Origin: DATARH01 sp963746885 | GTDB taxonomy: Bacteria; Pseudomonadota; Alphaproteobacteria; ATCC43930; CGMCC-115725 | Direction: 5' to 3' | NCBI GenBank assembly: GCA_963746885.1 | Contig: CAVVDM010000013.1 | Location: 124,001-188,000, forward strand | DNA length: 64,000 bases | The notes under the pieces: generated by a model | Told to the model about the DNA's origin: nothing | Database searches by the model: none | The model's input: only the letters and a program-made list of their open reading frames with translations | Made by a program: the position numbers and the translations under genes | Part shown: positions 51,757-60,017 of the stretch, one piece after another | Layout: each line of letters opens with the position of its first letter | How positions within the stretch are numbered: the first letter of the stretch is position 1

Positions 51757-52614
51757 ATGGCAGACGAGGTTGCGATTGCGGCGCGCTTCGAGATCGAGGT
51801 GCGCGATCTCGAGTACCGCCGGCACGAGGGCACGCCACTGATGGCGCGGCTGTACCGGCCGCTGGGGGCCGGGCCGTTTCCGGCGGTTGTCGAGGTGCAC
51901 GGCGGCGCCTGGGCGTCGGGCGACCGGCTCAACAACGCACCGCTCGACGAGGCGCTGGCCAAGAGCGGCATCGTCGTGCTGGCGATCGATTTCCGGATGC
52001 CGCCGGCATGGCGCTATCCCGCCTCGATCGCCGACATCAACCTGGCGACGCGCTGGCTCAAGACGCACGCGGCCGAATTCGGCAGCCGGCGCGACCTGGT
52101 CGGCGGGCTCGGCACGTCGAGCGGGGCCCATCAACTGTTGCTGAGCGCGCTGAAGCCCGACGATCCGCGCTATGCCGCGCTGCCGCTGGCCGAGGCGCCG
52201 GCCGAGGATGCGCGTCTGCCCTACCTCGTGTTGTGCTGGCCGATTTCCGACCCGCTGGCGCGCTACCGCATGGTCAAGGAGAAGGGCAACACGCGGCTGG
52301 TCGCGGCGCATGACGCGTACTGGGCCTCGGAAGCGGAGATGGCGGAGGGCAACCCGCAGCTGATCCTCGAGCGCGGCGAAGCGGTGGCGCCGCTGGTGCC
52401 GGCGATCCTCGTCCAGGGCACCGCCGACGACAACGTCACCCCCGATATGGCCGACCGCTTCGCCGCCGCCTATCGCAGAAGCGGCGGCGAGGTCGCAATG
52501 CACAAATTCGCCGGGATGCCGCACACCTTCGTCGTCAACCGACCGACCGACCCGGCCTCGACCCGGGCATGCGAATTGATCCGCGATTTCGTGCTGGCGC
52601 AGACCGGCAAGTAG
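51757..52614 (+). CDS. Alpha/beta hydrolase
   Basis: A 285-residue intact hydrolase. VEVHGGAWASGDRLNN is the oxyanion-hole HGG motif, GGLGTSSGAHQLLL holds the nucleophile in GTSSG, VQGTADDNVTPDMADRF gives the Asp and AGMPHTFVVNRP the His. It is related to the dienelactone/HSL-like esterases. An AACGGAGGGG ribosome-binding site precedes the ATG at 51757. It is convergent with the amidohydrolase gene, with only 4 bp between stops. Confidence 0.9.
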   Translation: MADEVAIAARFEIEVRDLEYRRHEGTPLMARLYRPLGAGPFPAVVEVHGGAWASGDRLNNAPLDEALAKSGIVVLAIDFRMPPAWRYPASIADINLATRWLKTHAAEFGSRRDLVGGLGTSSGAHQLLLSALKPDDPRYAALPLAEAPAEDARLPYLVLCWPISDPLARYRMVKEKGNTRLVAAHDAYWASEAEMAEGNPQLILERGEAVAPLVPAILVQGTADDNVTPDMADRFAAAYRRSGGEVAMHKFAGMPHTFVVNRPTDPASTRACELIRDFVLAQTGK

Positions 52615-52618
52615 CAGC

Positions 52619-53869
52619 CTACCGGCTGGCCGGCGTCCGGTTGGCGGCGATCACGCCGTCCTTGACGACGAGCGCGATTTGCCGCTTGTCGCGAAGCAGG
52701 GCGATGTCGGCAAGCGGGTCGCCCTTGACGACGACAAGGTCGGCGAGCTTGCCGGGCATGATGGTGCCGAGGTCGTCCTCCTGGCCGAGGCATTCGGCGG
52801 CCCAGCCGGTCGCCGCCTGCAAGGCCTGCATCGGCGTCATGCCCGACTTGACCAGGCATTCAAGTTCGCCGGCATTAGCCGGATGGCCGTGGCCGCCGGC
52901 ATCGGTGCCGGCGACGACCTTGACGCCGAGGGCCAATGCCCGCTTGATGCTGGCGATATGGTGCTCGTAGAGCGCCAGGGCGCGCTCGCGGACATGCGGC
53001 TGCAGCGACTTGCGGTGGTATTCGTAGACGAGCAGCGTCGGCACGAAAAAGATGCCGCGCTCGGCCATCTTTTCGAGGTGGCGCGGGTCTTCGTCGAGAT
53101 ACGAGCCGTGCTCGATCGAGTTGACCCCGGCCGCGATCGCGATGTCGAGGCCGCGACCGCCGAGCGCGTGGCACATGACGCGGCGGTCGAGCGCCTCCGC
53201 CTCGTCGACCAATGCCCGCATCTCGTCGAGGTTGAAGGCGCCGTCGCGCGGGCCGTGGCCGGGGCGCGAGCTGGCGCCGCCGGTCGTCGCGCATTTGATC
53301 ACGTCGGCGCCGGCCCGCACCATCTTGCGCACGGCGTCGCGCACATCGGCCGCGCTGGTGACGACGCTCGCCGGCACCAGCGGGTCGCCCGGGATGCAGC
53401 AGCAATCGTCGAGCGGCAAGCCCGATGGACTGACTGCATCGCCGATGCCGCCGATCGGCGAGATGATCGACAATGACAGCACGAGGCGCGGCCCCTCGAT
53501 CAGCCCCTCCTCGATCGCCCGCTTGAACCCGGCATCGAGCCCGGCGGCGTCGCGGATCGTCGTATAGCCGGCGGCGAGGGTCTGCTTCAGCACCGATGCG
53601 GTGCGCAAATGGCGCGTGCTCTGCGGCTCGTCGAGCCGCCAGCGATGCGCCAGGTCGTATTTATGGTTGGCCATGTGGTCGTGGCAGTCGATCAGGCCCG
53701 GCAAGATCGTCATGCCCGACACGTCGATGATCTCGGCATCGGCCGGAAAATCACCCTCGTTGCGGGTGCCAACCGAAGCGATGCGGTTGTCGCGGACCAC
53801 AACCGTCACGCCATCGACCGGCGCCGCGCCGGTCCCGTCGATCAGCCGCCCGCCCTTCAGTACGATCAT
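52619..53869 (-). CDS. Metal-dependent amidohydrolase
   Basis: A 416-residue amidohydrolase of the imidazolonepropionase/prolidase-like group. Metal and catalytic residues are visible in order: GLIDCHDHMANHK (H-x-H type), VIKCATTGGASS (bridging Lys), RRVMCHALGG (His), NSIEHGSYL (His) and VVAGTDAGGHG (Asp). The C-terminus carries the LADLVVVKGDPLADIALL segment typical of the family. The ATG at 53869, 6 nt after GGAGG, is preferred to the adjacent GTG at 53872. It has no signal peptide. The substrate is unknown; dipeptidase-like activity is common in this group. Confidence 0.9.
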   Translation of the reverse strand: MIVLKGGRLIDGTGAAPVDGVTVVVRDNRIASVGTRNEGDFPADAEIIDVSGMTILPGLIDCHDHMANHKYDLAHRWRLDEPQSTRHLRTASVLKQTLAAGYTTIRDAAGLDAGFKRAIEEGLIEGPRLVLSLSIISPIGGIGDAVSPSGLPLDDCCCIPGDPLVPASVVTSAADVRDAVRKMVRAGADVIKCATTGGASSRPGHGPRDGAFNLDEMRALVDEAEALDRRVMCHALGGRGLDIAIAAGVNSIEHGSYLDEDPRHLEKMAERGIFFVPTLLVYEYHRKSLQPHVRERALALYEHHIASIKRALALGVKVVAGTDAGGHGHPANAGELECLVKSGMTPMQALQAATGWAAECLGQEDDLGTIMPGKLADLVVVKGDPLADIALLRDKRQIALVVKDGVIAANRTPASR

Positions 53870-53968
53870 CACGCTCCTCCCGGTGCCGGCTACACGCCTT
53901 CAGTCTGCCCGGATCGGCTGCTAATATCGATCGTTCTTCGCAGCAACCCACGGCGAGAGGGTGCGCGC

Positions 53969-54475
53969 ATGATCACCATGACCCGCAACGGCGGATGGCG
54001 CGGCACGGTCGTCGTCGTGCTCCTCGGCCTGATCACGTCGAGTCTCGTCGGCATGTCACCGGGCGCAGCAATCGCACCGGCCACAGCGGCGGAGATCTCC
54101 GCACTGCCGCCACCGCCCGCCGGCCTCGCCCGGGTGTGGTTTCTGCGCCAGTACGAACCGTCGGAGAACCTCGCGACCCCGATGATCTACGTCAACGGGG
54201 CGCCGCTCGCGACAAGCTACCCGGGCACCATCTTCTACCGCGACTTCCCGCCCGGGACGTACACGTTCTCGGTCGAAAGCTGCGGCACCGACACCAACCA
54301 GGACACGATGCTGCAGCTCGCCCCCGGAAGCCACGCCGAACTCGAAATCCAGTCGCTCGGCAGCTTCAAGCCGCCCTATTGCGGCCCCCGGGAAACCACC
54401 TCCTACGTCCGGCCGGTCCAGCCGCGATTTCTGCAACTCTACCTGCCGCAGCTGACGTATCTCGGCGCCCGCTGA
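53969..54475 (+). CDS. Hypothetical exported protein
   Basis: A 168-residue protein with a signal peptide, TVVVVLLGLITSSLVGMSPG, cleaved near ATA-AEIS. The mature part ARVWFLRQYEPSENLATPMI, then YVNGAPLATSYPGTIFYRDF and PPGTYTFSVES resembles DUF2846-type proteins, which have a beta-sandwich with a small bound-ligand pocket. Two Cys residues (VESCGT and PPYCGP) may pair. The function is not known. It is convergent with the FadB-type gene. Confidence 0.65.
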   Translation: MITMTRNGGWRGTVVVVLLGLITSSLVGMSPGAAIAPATAAEISALPPPPAGLARVWFLRQYEPSENLATPMIYVNGAPLATSYPGTIFYRDFPPGTYTFSVESCGTDTNQDTMLQLAPGSHAELEIQSLGSFKPPYCGPRETTSYVRPVQPRFLQLYLPQLTYLGAR

Positions 54476-54483
54476 CGGCGCGG

Positions 54484-56604
54484 CTAGCGAAACCGCTCCG
54501 CCTTGGCCTCACGCAGCGGCGCGCCGGCCTCGGCGAGGCGGCGCAGCAGCGGCGAGGGGGCCCAGCGCTCGCCATAGCGTTGATGCCAGGCGGCGATCTG
54601 GTTGTAGACCTCGCGCACCCCGATCGTATCGGCCCAATACATCAACCCGCCGCGATAGCGCGGAAAGCCGAAGCCGTAGAGCCACATCACGTCGATGTCG
54701 CTGGCCCGCAATGCCTTGCCTTCGTCGAGGATCCGGCACGCCTCGTTGACGCTGGCGAACAGCAGCCGCTTCAGGATCTCGTCGTCGGTGAACTCGTGCT
54801 GCGGCACGCCCATCTCGGCCGCGGTCTCCTTGATGATGCGGGTGACTTCCGGGTCGGGGTGCGGGGTGCGGTCGCCCGGCTCATAGCGGAACCAGCCCTT
54901 GCCGTTCTTCTGCCCGAGCCGGCCGGCCTCGACGATGCGGTCGGCAATCGGCTGCTTGCGATAATTCGGGTAGAGCTGGGCGCGGCGCTTCCTGGTGTCA
55001 TAGCCGATATCGAGGCCCGACAGGTCGGAGGTCGCGAACGGCCCGATGGGGTAGCCGAAATCGACCATGACCTTGTCGACCTGCTCGGGCAGCGCCCCCT
55101 CCTCCAGCATGATGATCATCTCCATGCTGAACGGCGCCCGGCTGCGGTTGGCGACAAAGCCGTCGCCATTGCCGGCGAGGCCGCTGACCTTGCCGATCTT
55201 GCGGCCGAGCGCCATCCCGGTGGCGATCACGTCGGGCGCGCTCTTGCCGCCCTGCACGACCTCGAACAGTTTCATGACGTTAGCCGGCGCGAAGAAATGC
55301 GTGCCGGCGACGTCCTGCGGCCGCTTCGTCGCATTGGCCATGATGTCGATGTCGATGCCCGAAGTGTTCGAATAGAGCAGCGTGCCGGGCTTCATGACGG
55401 CGTCGAGCTTCTTGAAGATTTCCTCCTTGACCGGGATCTGCTCGAACGCCGCCTCGATGACGACATCGCTGTCGGCAATATCGTCGATGCTCGCCACCGG
55501 ATGGATGCGGGCGAGCCGGCGCTCCATCTCGTCCTGGGCGAGGCTGCCGCGCTTGACGCTCGTCTCGTAATTGGCGCGGATGCGCGCCATGCCGCGGTCG
55601 AGCGCCTCTTTCGTCGCATCGGTGATCTTCACGTCATAGCCGTTGTCGGCGAAGCTCATCGCAATGCCGCCGCCCATCGTGCCGGCGCCGATCACCGCCG
55701 GATGGTCGGTCGGGCGCAGTTTCGTGTCGGCCGGGATGTGCGGCAGCTTGGTGATCTCGCGCTCGGCAAAGAAGGCGTAGCGCAAGGCGCGCGCCTCGGC
55801 GGAATTTTCCAGCTCGTCAAACAGCTGCCGCTCGCGCGCGATGCCTTCGTCGAACGACAGGGTGCAGGCGGCCTCGACCGCAGCGATGCAGTTGTAGGGC
55901 GCCTTCTGGTTGCGGGCGCGCCGGGCGATCGACTTGCGGAAGGCGTCGAACATGCCGGGATCGGCCTTGGCGTCGGCGAGCTTGTCGTCGCGGTCGCGGA
56001 TGCGCGGCAACGACCGGGTGTCGGCGACCCGGCGGGCGAAGGCGATCGCCGCCGCGCGCAGATCGCCGCCCTCCGGCACCAGTTCGTCGATGATGCCGAG
56101 CTTGTGCGCCTCGGGCGCCGGGACGTGGCGGCCCGTGGTGATCAGCTCCATCGCCATCTTCGGGCCGACGATGCGCGGCATCCGCTGGGTGCCGCCGCTG
56201 CCCGGCAGGATGCCGATCAACACCTCGGGCAGGCCCACCCGGGCGCCCGGCACCGCGATGCGGTAGTTCGATGCGAGCGCAATCTCGAGACCGCCGCCCA
56301 GTGCATAGCCGTGAATCGCGGCGACCACCGGCTTCTGGCTGGCGTCGAGCGCGTCATGCGCGCGCTTGCCCAGCGCGACGGGCCGGCGCTGGCCGAATTG
56401 CCTTATGTCGGCGCCGGCGATAAAGCTGCGCCCGGCGCCGATCAGCACCATCGCGCGGATCGCCGGGTCGGCGTTGCCGCGCTCGACCGCGGCGATGATG
56501 CCCTCCGGAACGCCGGGCGACAGCGCGTTGACCGGCGGGTTGTCGATCGTGATGACGCCGATCCCGCCGTCATTCTCGAAGCGCACCAGTTCGCGGTTGG
56601 CCAT
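54484..56604 (-). CDS. Multifunctional enoyl-CoA hydratase/3-hydroxyacyl-CoA dehydrogenase
   Basis: A 706-residue FadB/FadJ-type beta-oxidation enzyme. The N-terminal crotonase domain has RSFIAGADIRQF, GYALGGGLEIALASNYRI and GLPEVLIGILPGSGGTQRMPR with the two catalytic Glu residues. The 3-hydroxyacyl-CoA dehydrogenase part has PAVIGAGTMGGGIAMSFADNG for NAD and SNTSGIDID and GTHFFAPANVMKLFEVV with the catalytic His. The C-terminus completes the dehydrogenase domains. The ATG at 56604 gives MANRELVRFE, the family start. No FadA thiolase is next to it. It likely acts in fatty acid or dicarboxylic acid catabolism. Confidence 0.95.
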   Translation of the reverse strand: MANRELVRFENDGGIGVITIDNPPVNALSPGVPEGIIAAVERGNADPAIRAMVLIGAGRSFIAGADIRQFGQRRPVALGKRAHDALDASQKPVVAAIHGYALGGGLEIALASNYRIAVPGARVGLPEVLIGILPGSGGTQRMPRIVGPKMAMELITTGRHVPAPEAHKLGIIDELVPEGGDLRAAAIAFARRVADTRSLPRIRDRDDKLADAKADPGMFDAFRKSIARRARNQKAPYNCIAAVEAACTLSFDEGIARERQLFDELENSAEARALRYAFFAEREITKLPHIPADTKLRPTDHPAVIGAGTMGGGIAMSFADNGYDVKITDATKEALDRGMARIRANYETSVKRGSLAQDEMERRLARIHPVASIDDIADSDVVIEAAFEQIPVKEEIFKKLDAVMKPGTLLYSNTSGIDIDIMANATKRPQDVAGTHFFAPANVMKLFEVVQGGKSAPDVIATGMALGRKIGKVSGLAGNGDGFVANRSRAPFSMEMIIMLEEGALPEQVDKVMVDFGYPIGPFATSDLSGLDIGYDTRKRRAQLYPNYRKQPIADRIVEAGRLGQKNGKGWFRYEPGDRTPHPDPEVTRIIKETAAEMGVPQHEFTDDEILKRLLFASVNEACRILDEGKALRASDIDVMWLYGFGFPRYRGGLMYWADTIGVREVYNQIAAWHQRYGERWAPSPLLRRLAEAGAPLREAKAERFR

Positions 56605-56666
56605 GGCATCCCTCCCCAACAAAGCAGGCCCGGAGATTAGCGCAGCCGTGCCGCCGGCGCCAATTG

Positions 56667-58460
56667 TCAGGCCGGCTCGGCCATCGCGTTGAAATCGTCG
56701 AGCAGAACGGCGATGCGCTCGCTGTCGGCCTGGTCCATGATCGCGCGGGCGCGCCTGGTGGCGGCAACCATGTCGAGGCTGCGGATGCGCTGCTTGACGC
56801 GCGGGATGTTGCGCGGCGCCATCGACAGTTCGCGCAGGCCGAGGCCCAGCAGCAGCGCGGCATAACGCGGGTCGCCGGCAATCTCGCCGCAGACGCTGAT
56901 CGGGATGCGGCGGCGCGCCGCCGCCTCGACGGCGAACTGAATAAGGCGCAGCACCGCCGGGTGCAGCGGGTTGTAGAGATGCGCGACCTGCTCGTCGCCG
57001 CGGTCGATCGCCAGCGTGTACTGGATCAGATCGTTGGTGCCGACCGCGAAGAAATCGGCCTCGCCGGCCAGCGCGTCGGCGGCGAGCGCGGCGCCCGGCA
57101 CCTCGATCATCGCACCGAGCGGCGGCAGTTCGTCGGGCAGCGCCACGCCGCGGCGGCGCAGCCGGCGCGCCACCTGCTCCATCGCCTCGCGGGAGCGGCG
57201 CAACTCGTCGAGGGTCGAGATCATCGGCAGCAGGATGCGCACCGGCCCGACCTTGGCGGCGCGCAGCATCGCCGCGAGCTGGGTGTCCAACAGGCGGCGC
57301 TCGCGCAGCGACAGGCGGATCGCGCGCAACCCGAGCGCCGGGTTTGCCGAATCGGCCGCCGCATAGCCGGCCAGCGCCGCCGGCAGTTTATCGCCGCCGA
57401 CATCGAGAGTGCGCAGCGTGACCGGCCGTCCTTCCATGCCGCGCACCAGGCTGGCGAAAAACTCGTACTGCTCGTCCTCGCTCGGCAATTCCTCCCGGTT
57501 CATATAGAAGAACTCGGTGCGCACCAGCCCCAACCCCATCGCACCATTCGCCAGCGCGTGCTCGAGCTCGACCGGCAATTCGAGATTGGCTTCGAGCGTG
57601 ATCTCGATGCCGTCGCGGGTCACCGCCGGCAGCCGGCGCAGTCGCCCGAACTGGCGCTTCTCGCGCGTTAGTTCCTCGCGCCGCGCCTGATATTCCTCGA
57701 TCGTCGCAGCGCTGGGATTGATGACGACGACGCCGGCCGCGCCGTCGATCACGACCGGGGCATCGGCGCGCGCCCGTTCCAACAGGCCGGGCACGGCAAG
57801 CACCGCTGGCAGGCCGAGAGCGCGCGCCATGATCGCCGTGTGGCTGTCGGGGCCGCCGAATTCGGTCGCGAAGCCGCCGATCCGGTGCGGGTCCATCAGC
57901 GCGATGTCGCCCGGCGTCACCTCCTCGGCGCAGATGACGGCGCCGCCGCTCAACCCGGCATAGGCGACATAAGGCTTGCGCAGCAGGTTGCGGATCAGCC
58001 GCGTGCCGACCACCCGGATGTCGTCGATGCGGGCCGCGAGATAGGGGTCCTGCATCGCGGCAAAGCTCTTGCCGATCTCCTCGAGCTCGAGCTCGATTGC
58101 CCACTCGGCATTGATGCGCTGGCGGGAAATGCGCTGGTGAACGCCGCGCACCAGGCGCGAATTGGCCAGCATCGCGAGATGCGCGTCGAGCAGATAGCCG
58201 ATCTCGTCGGCGGCAGAGCCGGGCAACGCTGTCGCGCGCGTGCGCAGCTTGCGCAACTGCTTGGTCGATACCGAAACGGCTTCGGCAAAGCGAGCCCGCT
58301 CGGCCTCGACATCGGCTTCGGCGATGGGATTTTCGGTGACCGGCAGTTCGCCGCGATCACCGAGATAGGCGGGACCGATGCCGATCCCCGGCGACACCCC
58401 GATTCCCGTCAGAAACTGCTCGTCGCCTGCCCTGCTGCCGGGAGTCTCGTCAATCCTCAT
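56667..58460 (-). CDS. ptsI: Phosphoenolpyruvate-protein phosphotransferase (Enzyme I)
   Basis: Transfers phosphate from PEP to HPr. The 597-residue protein has the phospho-His loop GGPDSHTAIMARALGLPAV (His207) and the PEP-binding barrel with GLGLVRTEFFYM, the EDEQYEFFASLV region, LRTLDVGGDK and ISVCGEIAGDP (Cys524). It lacks an N-terminal GAF domain, so it is the plain PtsI form rather than PtsP. It overlaps the end of ptsH by 11 nt. With HPr, EIIA-Man and HPr kinase it forms a regulatory PTS, because no sugar permease (EIIBC) is nearby. Confidence 0.96.
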   Translation of the reverse strand: MRIDETPGSRAGDEQFLTGIGVSPGIGIGPAYLGDRGELPVTENPIAEADVEAERARFAEAVSVSTKQLRKLRTRATALPGSAADEIGYLLDAHLAMLANSRLVRGVHQRISRQRINAEWAIELELEEIGKSFAAMQDPYLAARIDDIRVVGTRLIRNLLRKPYVAYAGLSGGAVICAEEVTPGDIALMDPHRIGGFATEFGGPDSHTAIMARALGLPAVLAVPGLLERARADAPVVIDGAAGVVVINPSAATIEEYQARREELTREKRQFGRLRRLPAVTRDGIEITLEANLELPVELEHALANGAMGLGLVRTEFFYMNREELPSEDEQYEFFASLVRGMEGRPVTLRTLDVGGDKLPAALAGYAAADSANPALGLRAIRLSLRERRLLDTQLAAMLRAAKVGPVRILLPMISTLDELRRSREAMEQVARRLRRRGVALPDELPPLGAMIEVPGAALAADALAGEADFFAVGTNDLIQYTLAIDRGDEQVAHLYNPLHPAVLRLIQFAVEAAARRRIPISVCGEIAGDPRYAALLLGLGLRELSMAPRNIPRVKQRIRSLDMVAATRRARAIMDQADSERIAVLLDDFNAMAEPA

Positions 58461-58782
58461 CGAACTTGCATTCGATCAGGCGGGCGAGAGTCTCCACCGC
58501 GCTCGCCGCGTCGCGCCCGGTCGCGGTGATCTCGATGACCGCTCCCGAGGCGGCGGCCAGCATCATCAGCCCCATGATCGAGCGGCCGGACACCGCGGTC
58601 CCGTTTTTGCGCACCCAAATCTCGGCGTCAAATTGCGACGCGGTCTTGACGAAGCGGGCCGCGGCGCGCGCGTGCAGGCCGCGCTGGTTGCAGATTTCGA
58701 CGGTCCGCCGTGCGGCCGCCGAACCGGCAAGCTGGTCGGGAACGCCGCTGGGATCGCCGCTCGGACCGCCATCGGGGATCAT
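58450..58782 (-). CDS. ptsH: Phosphocarrier protein HPr
   Basis: A 110-residue HPr with a ~22-residue N-terminal extension. The phospho-acceptor is His37 in NQRGLHARAAARFVK. Ser68 in SGRSIMGLMML is the regulatory serine that HPr kinase phosphorylates, and an hprK gene is present at 59553-60017. The start overlaps the EIIA stop as ATGA and the 3' end overlaps ptsI, so the three genes are tightly coupled. Confidence 0.96.
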   Translation of the reverse strand: MIPDGGPSGDPSGVPDQLAGSAAARRTVEICNQRGLHARAAARFVKTASQFDAEIWVRKNGTAVSGRSIMGLMMLAAASGAVIEITATGRDAASAVETLARLIECKFDED

Positions 58783-59186
58783 CGGCGCGCATCCGCCAGA
58801 AGTTGCGAGGCTACGTTGATGTATTTCCGCCCCGCCTCCTGGGCGCCGAGTACCGCGCGATCGAGACTTTCGGTCTGGCGCAGGCTCGCCAGCTTGATCA
58901 ACATTGGCAGGTTTACCCCGGCGATGACCTCGACCCGGCCGCGATCCATCACCGAGATCGCAAGGTTCGACGGCGTGCCGCCGAACATGTCCGTCAACAG
59001 CACCGTGCCTTCGCCGCCATCGACCTCGCCGATCGACCGCAAAATATCCTGGCGCCGCTGCTCCATGTCGTCATCGGGCCCGATGCAGACGGCGGCGACC
59101 TGGCTCTGCGCGCCGACCACATGCTCGAGGGCGGCAACAAATTCTGCTGCCAACCGCCCGTGGGTGACCAGGACCATGCCGATCAT
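58779..59186 (-). CDS. PTS EIIA component, Man family
   Basis: A 135-residue single-domain EIIA of the mannose type. The phospho-His is His9 in MIGMVLVTHGRLAAEF, and EGTVLLTDMFGGTPSNLAI is the typical LTDxFGGTPxN block. VIAGVNLPMLIKL closes the core. It has no EIIB, C or D partner here and probably has a regulatory role. The ATG at 59186 is chosen because it opens the first strand; the upstream frame is not similar. It precedes ptsH with a 4-nt overlap. Confidence 0.94.
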   Translation of the reverse strand: MIGMVLVTHGRLAAEFVAALEHVVGAQSQVAAVCIGPDDDMEQRRQDILRSIGEVDGGEGTVLLTDMFGGTPSNLAISVMDRGRVEVIAGVNLPMLIKLASLRQTESLDRAVLGAQEAGRKYINVASQLLADARR

Positions 59187-59552
59187 CGAGATCCCTTCGC
59201 CGAGCGCCGCGGCGGCGGCTTTGCCCGTCGGCGCCGTGCCGACCGGGTTGCCACGGGCCGGGCGCGCACAGGCATTGCAACGCCGGCCGCTCCAGCTGGG
59301 CCGCAGGTCAAGCTCGCAATCACGCAATTGATACGATCGTTACGCAGGGCACAAGCCACTTGCCGCCCGCGCCGGAGACATCTGGGGGTCGCCCCGGCGG
59401 GGACATGGGAACATCGCCAGTCGATATAGCGCGGTCCGAGCCTTGCGTCATCACGCTTGATGCGTCATCCCCCGCTCCATGTCGACGCAGCCTGCCCCTG
59501 GGTGTCCCGGGGCGACAGCCGGCCCCGGCGCCCGCGACACCGTCGCCCGTCA
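59187..59552. other. Intergenic gap between hprK and EIIA
   Basis: In many alphaproteobacteria a rapZ gene (~850 bp) fills this position between hprK and the Man-type EIIA gene. Here only 366 bp remain, without a recognisable P-loop or any RapZ motif on either strand. A promoter for the PTS genes may lie here but was not fixed. Confidence 0.6.
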
Positions 59553-60017
59553 TCAATCGAGGATTGCGGGAATATTCGCCCCGGTCAGCGCACGCAGCGC
59601 GAGGCGTAATTTCGCCGCGGTCGACGCCTCGAACGACGCCACCGCAATGAGCGGGACGGCGAGCCCCAAAATCGTCTCGCTCCGCCGTGCCGGGAGCCGC
59701 TCGATCGTGTCCGGCGAAACCAGGTTGGCGACCAGGGCAACCGGTGCCTCGGCCAAAGCGTCAAGGCGCACGATCCCGAGGCCGCGCACCTCCAGAAGGC
59801 CGGCAATTGTCGCCGGTGCACGTACAAAGATCGCCGCACCACGCCGGTGCAACTCGCACTGGTCATCGGCCACGAGGCGCGCCCCGGCGTCAATCAGTCG
59901 CAGCCCCAAATCGGATTTGCCGCAACCCGAGGCGCCGCGCAGCAGCACGGCCTGACCGCCGATCGCAACGGCCGTCGCGTGCATCAGCATCAAGCGGTTC
60001 TCGCTGGGATCGCTCAC
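59553..60017 (-). CDS. hprK: HPr kinase/phosphorylase, short alphaproteobacterial form
   Basis: A 154-residue protein that phosphorylates HPr on the regulatory Ser and reverses it. It consists only of the catalytic domain, without the N-terminal domain of Gram-positive HprK. The P-loop is RGASGCGKSDLGLRLIDAG (residues 28-35), followed by ARLVADDQCEL with the acidic pair and EVRGLGIVRL, the family EVRGLG-type signature. The start is a GTG at 60017 overlapping the chvG stop as GTGA, so kinase expression is coupled to the two-component system. Confidence 0.95.
   Translation of the reverse strand: MSDPSENRLMLMHATAVAIGGQAVLLRGASGCGKSDLGLRLIDAGARLVADDQCELHRRGAAIFVRAPATIAGLLEVRGLGIVRLDALAEAPVALVANLVSPDTIERLPARRSETILGLAVPLIAVASFEASTAAKLRLALRALTGANIPAILD

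Noticed and set aside
59320..59556. Frames in the hprK-EIIA gap tested as a rapZ remnant.
   Set aside because: No P-loop or other RapZ motif on either strand; the translations are Gly/Pro/Arg-rich noise.
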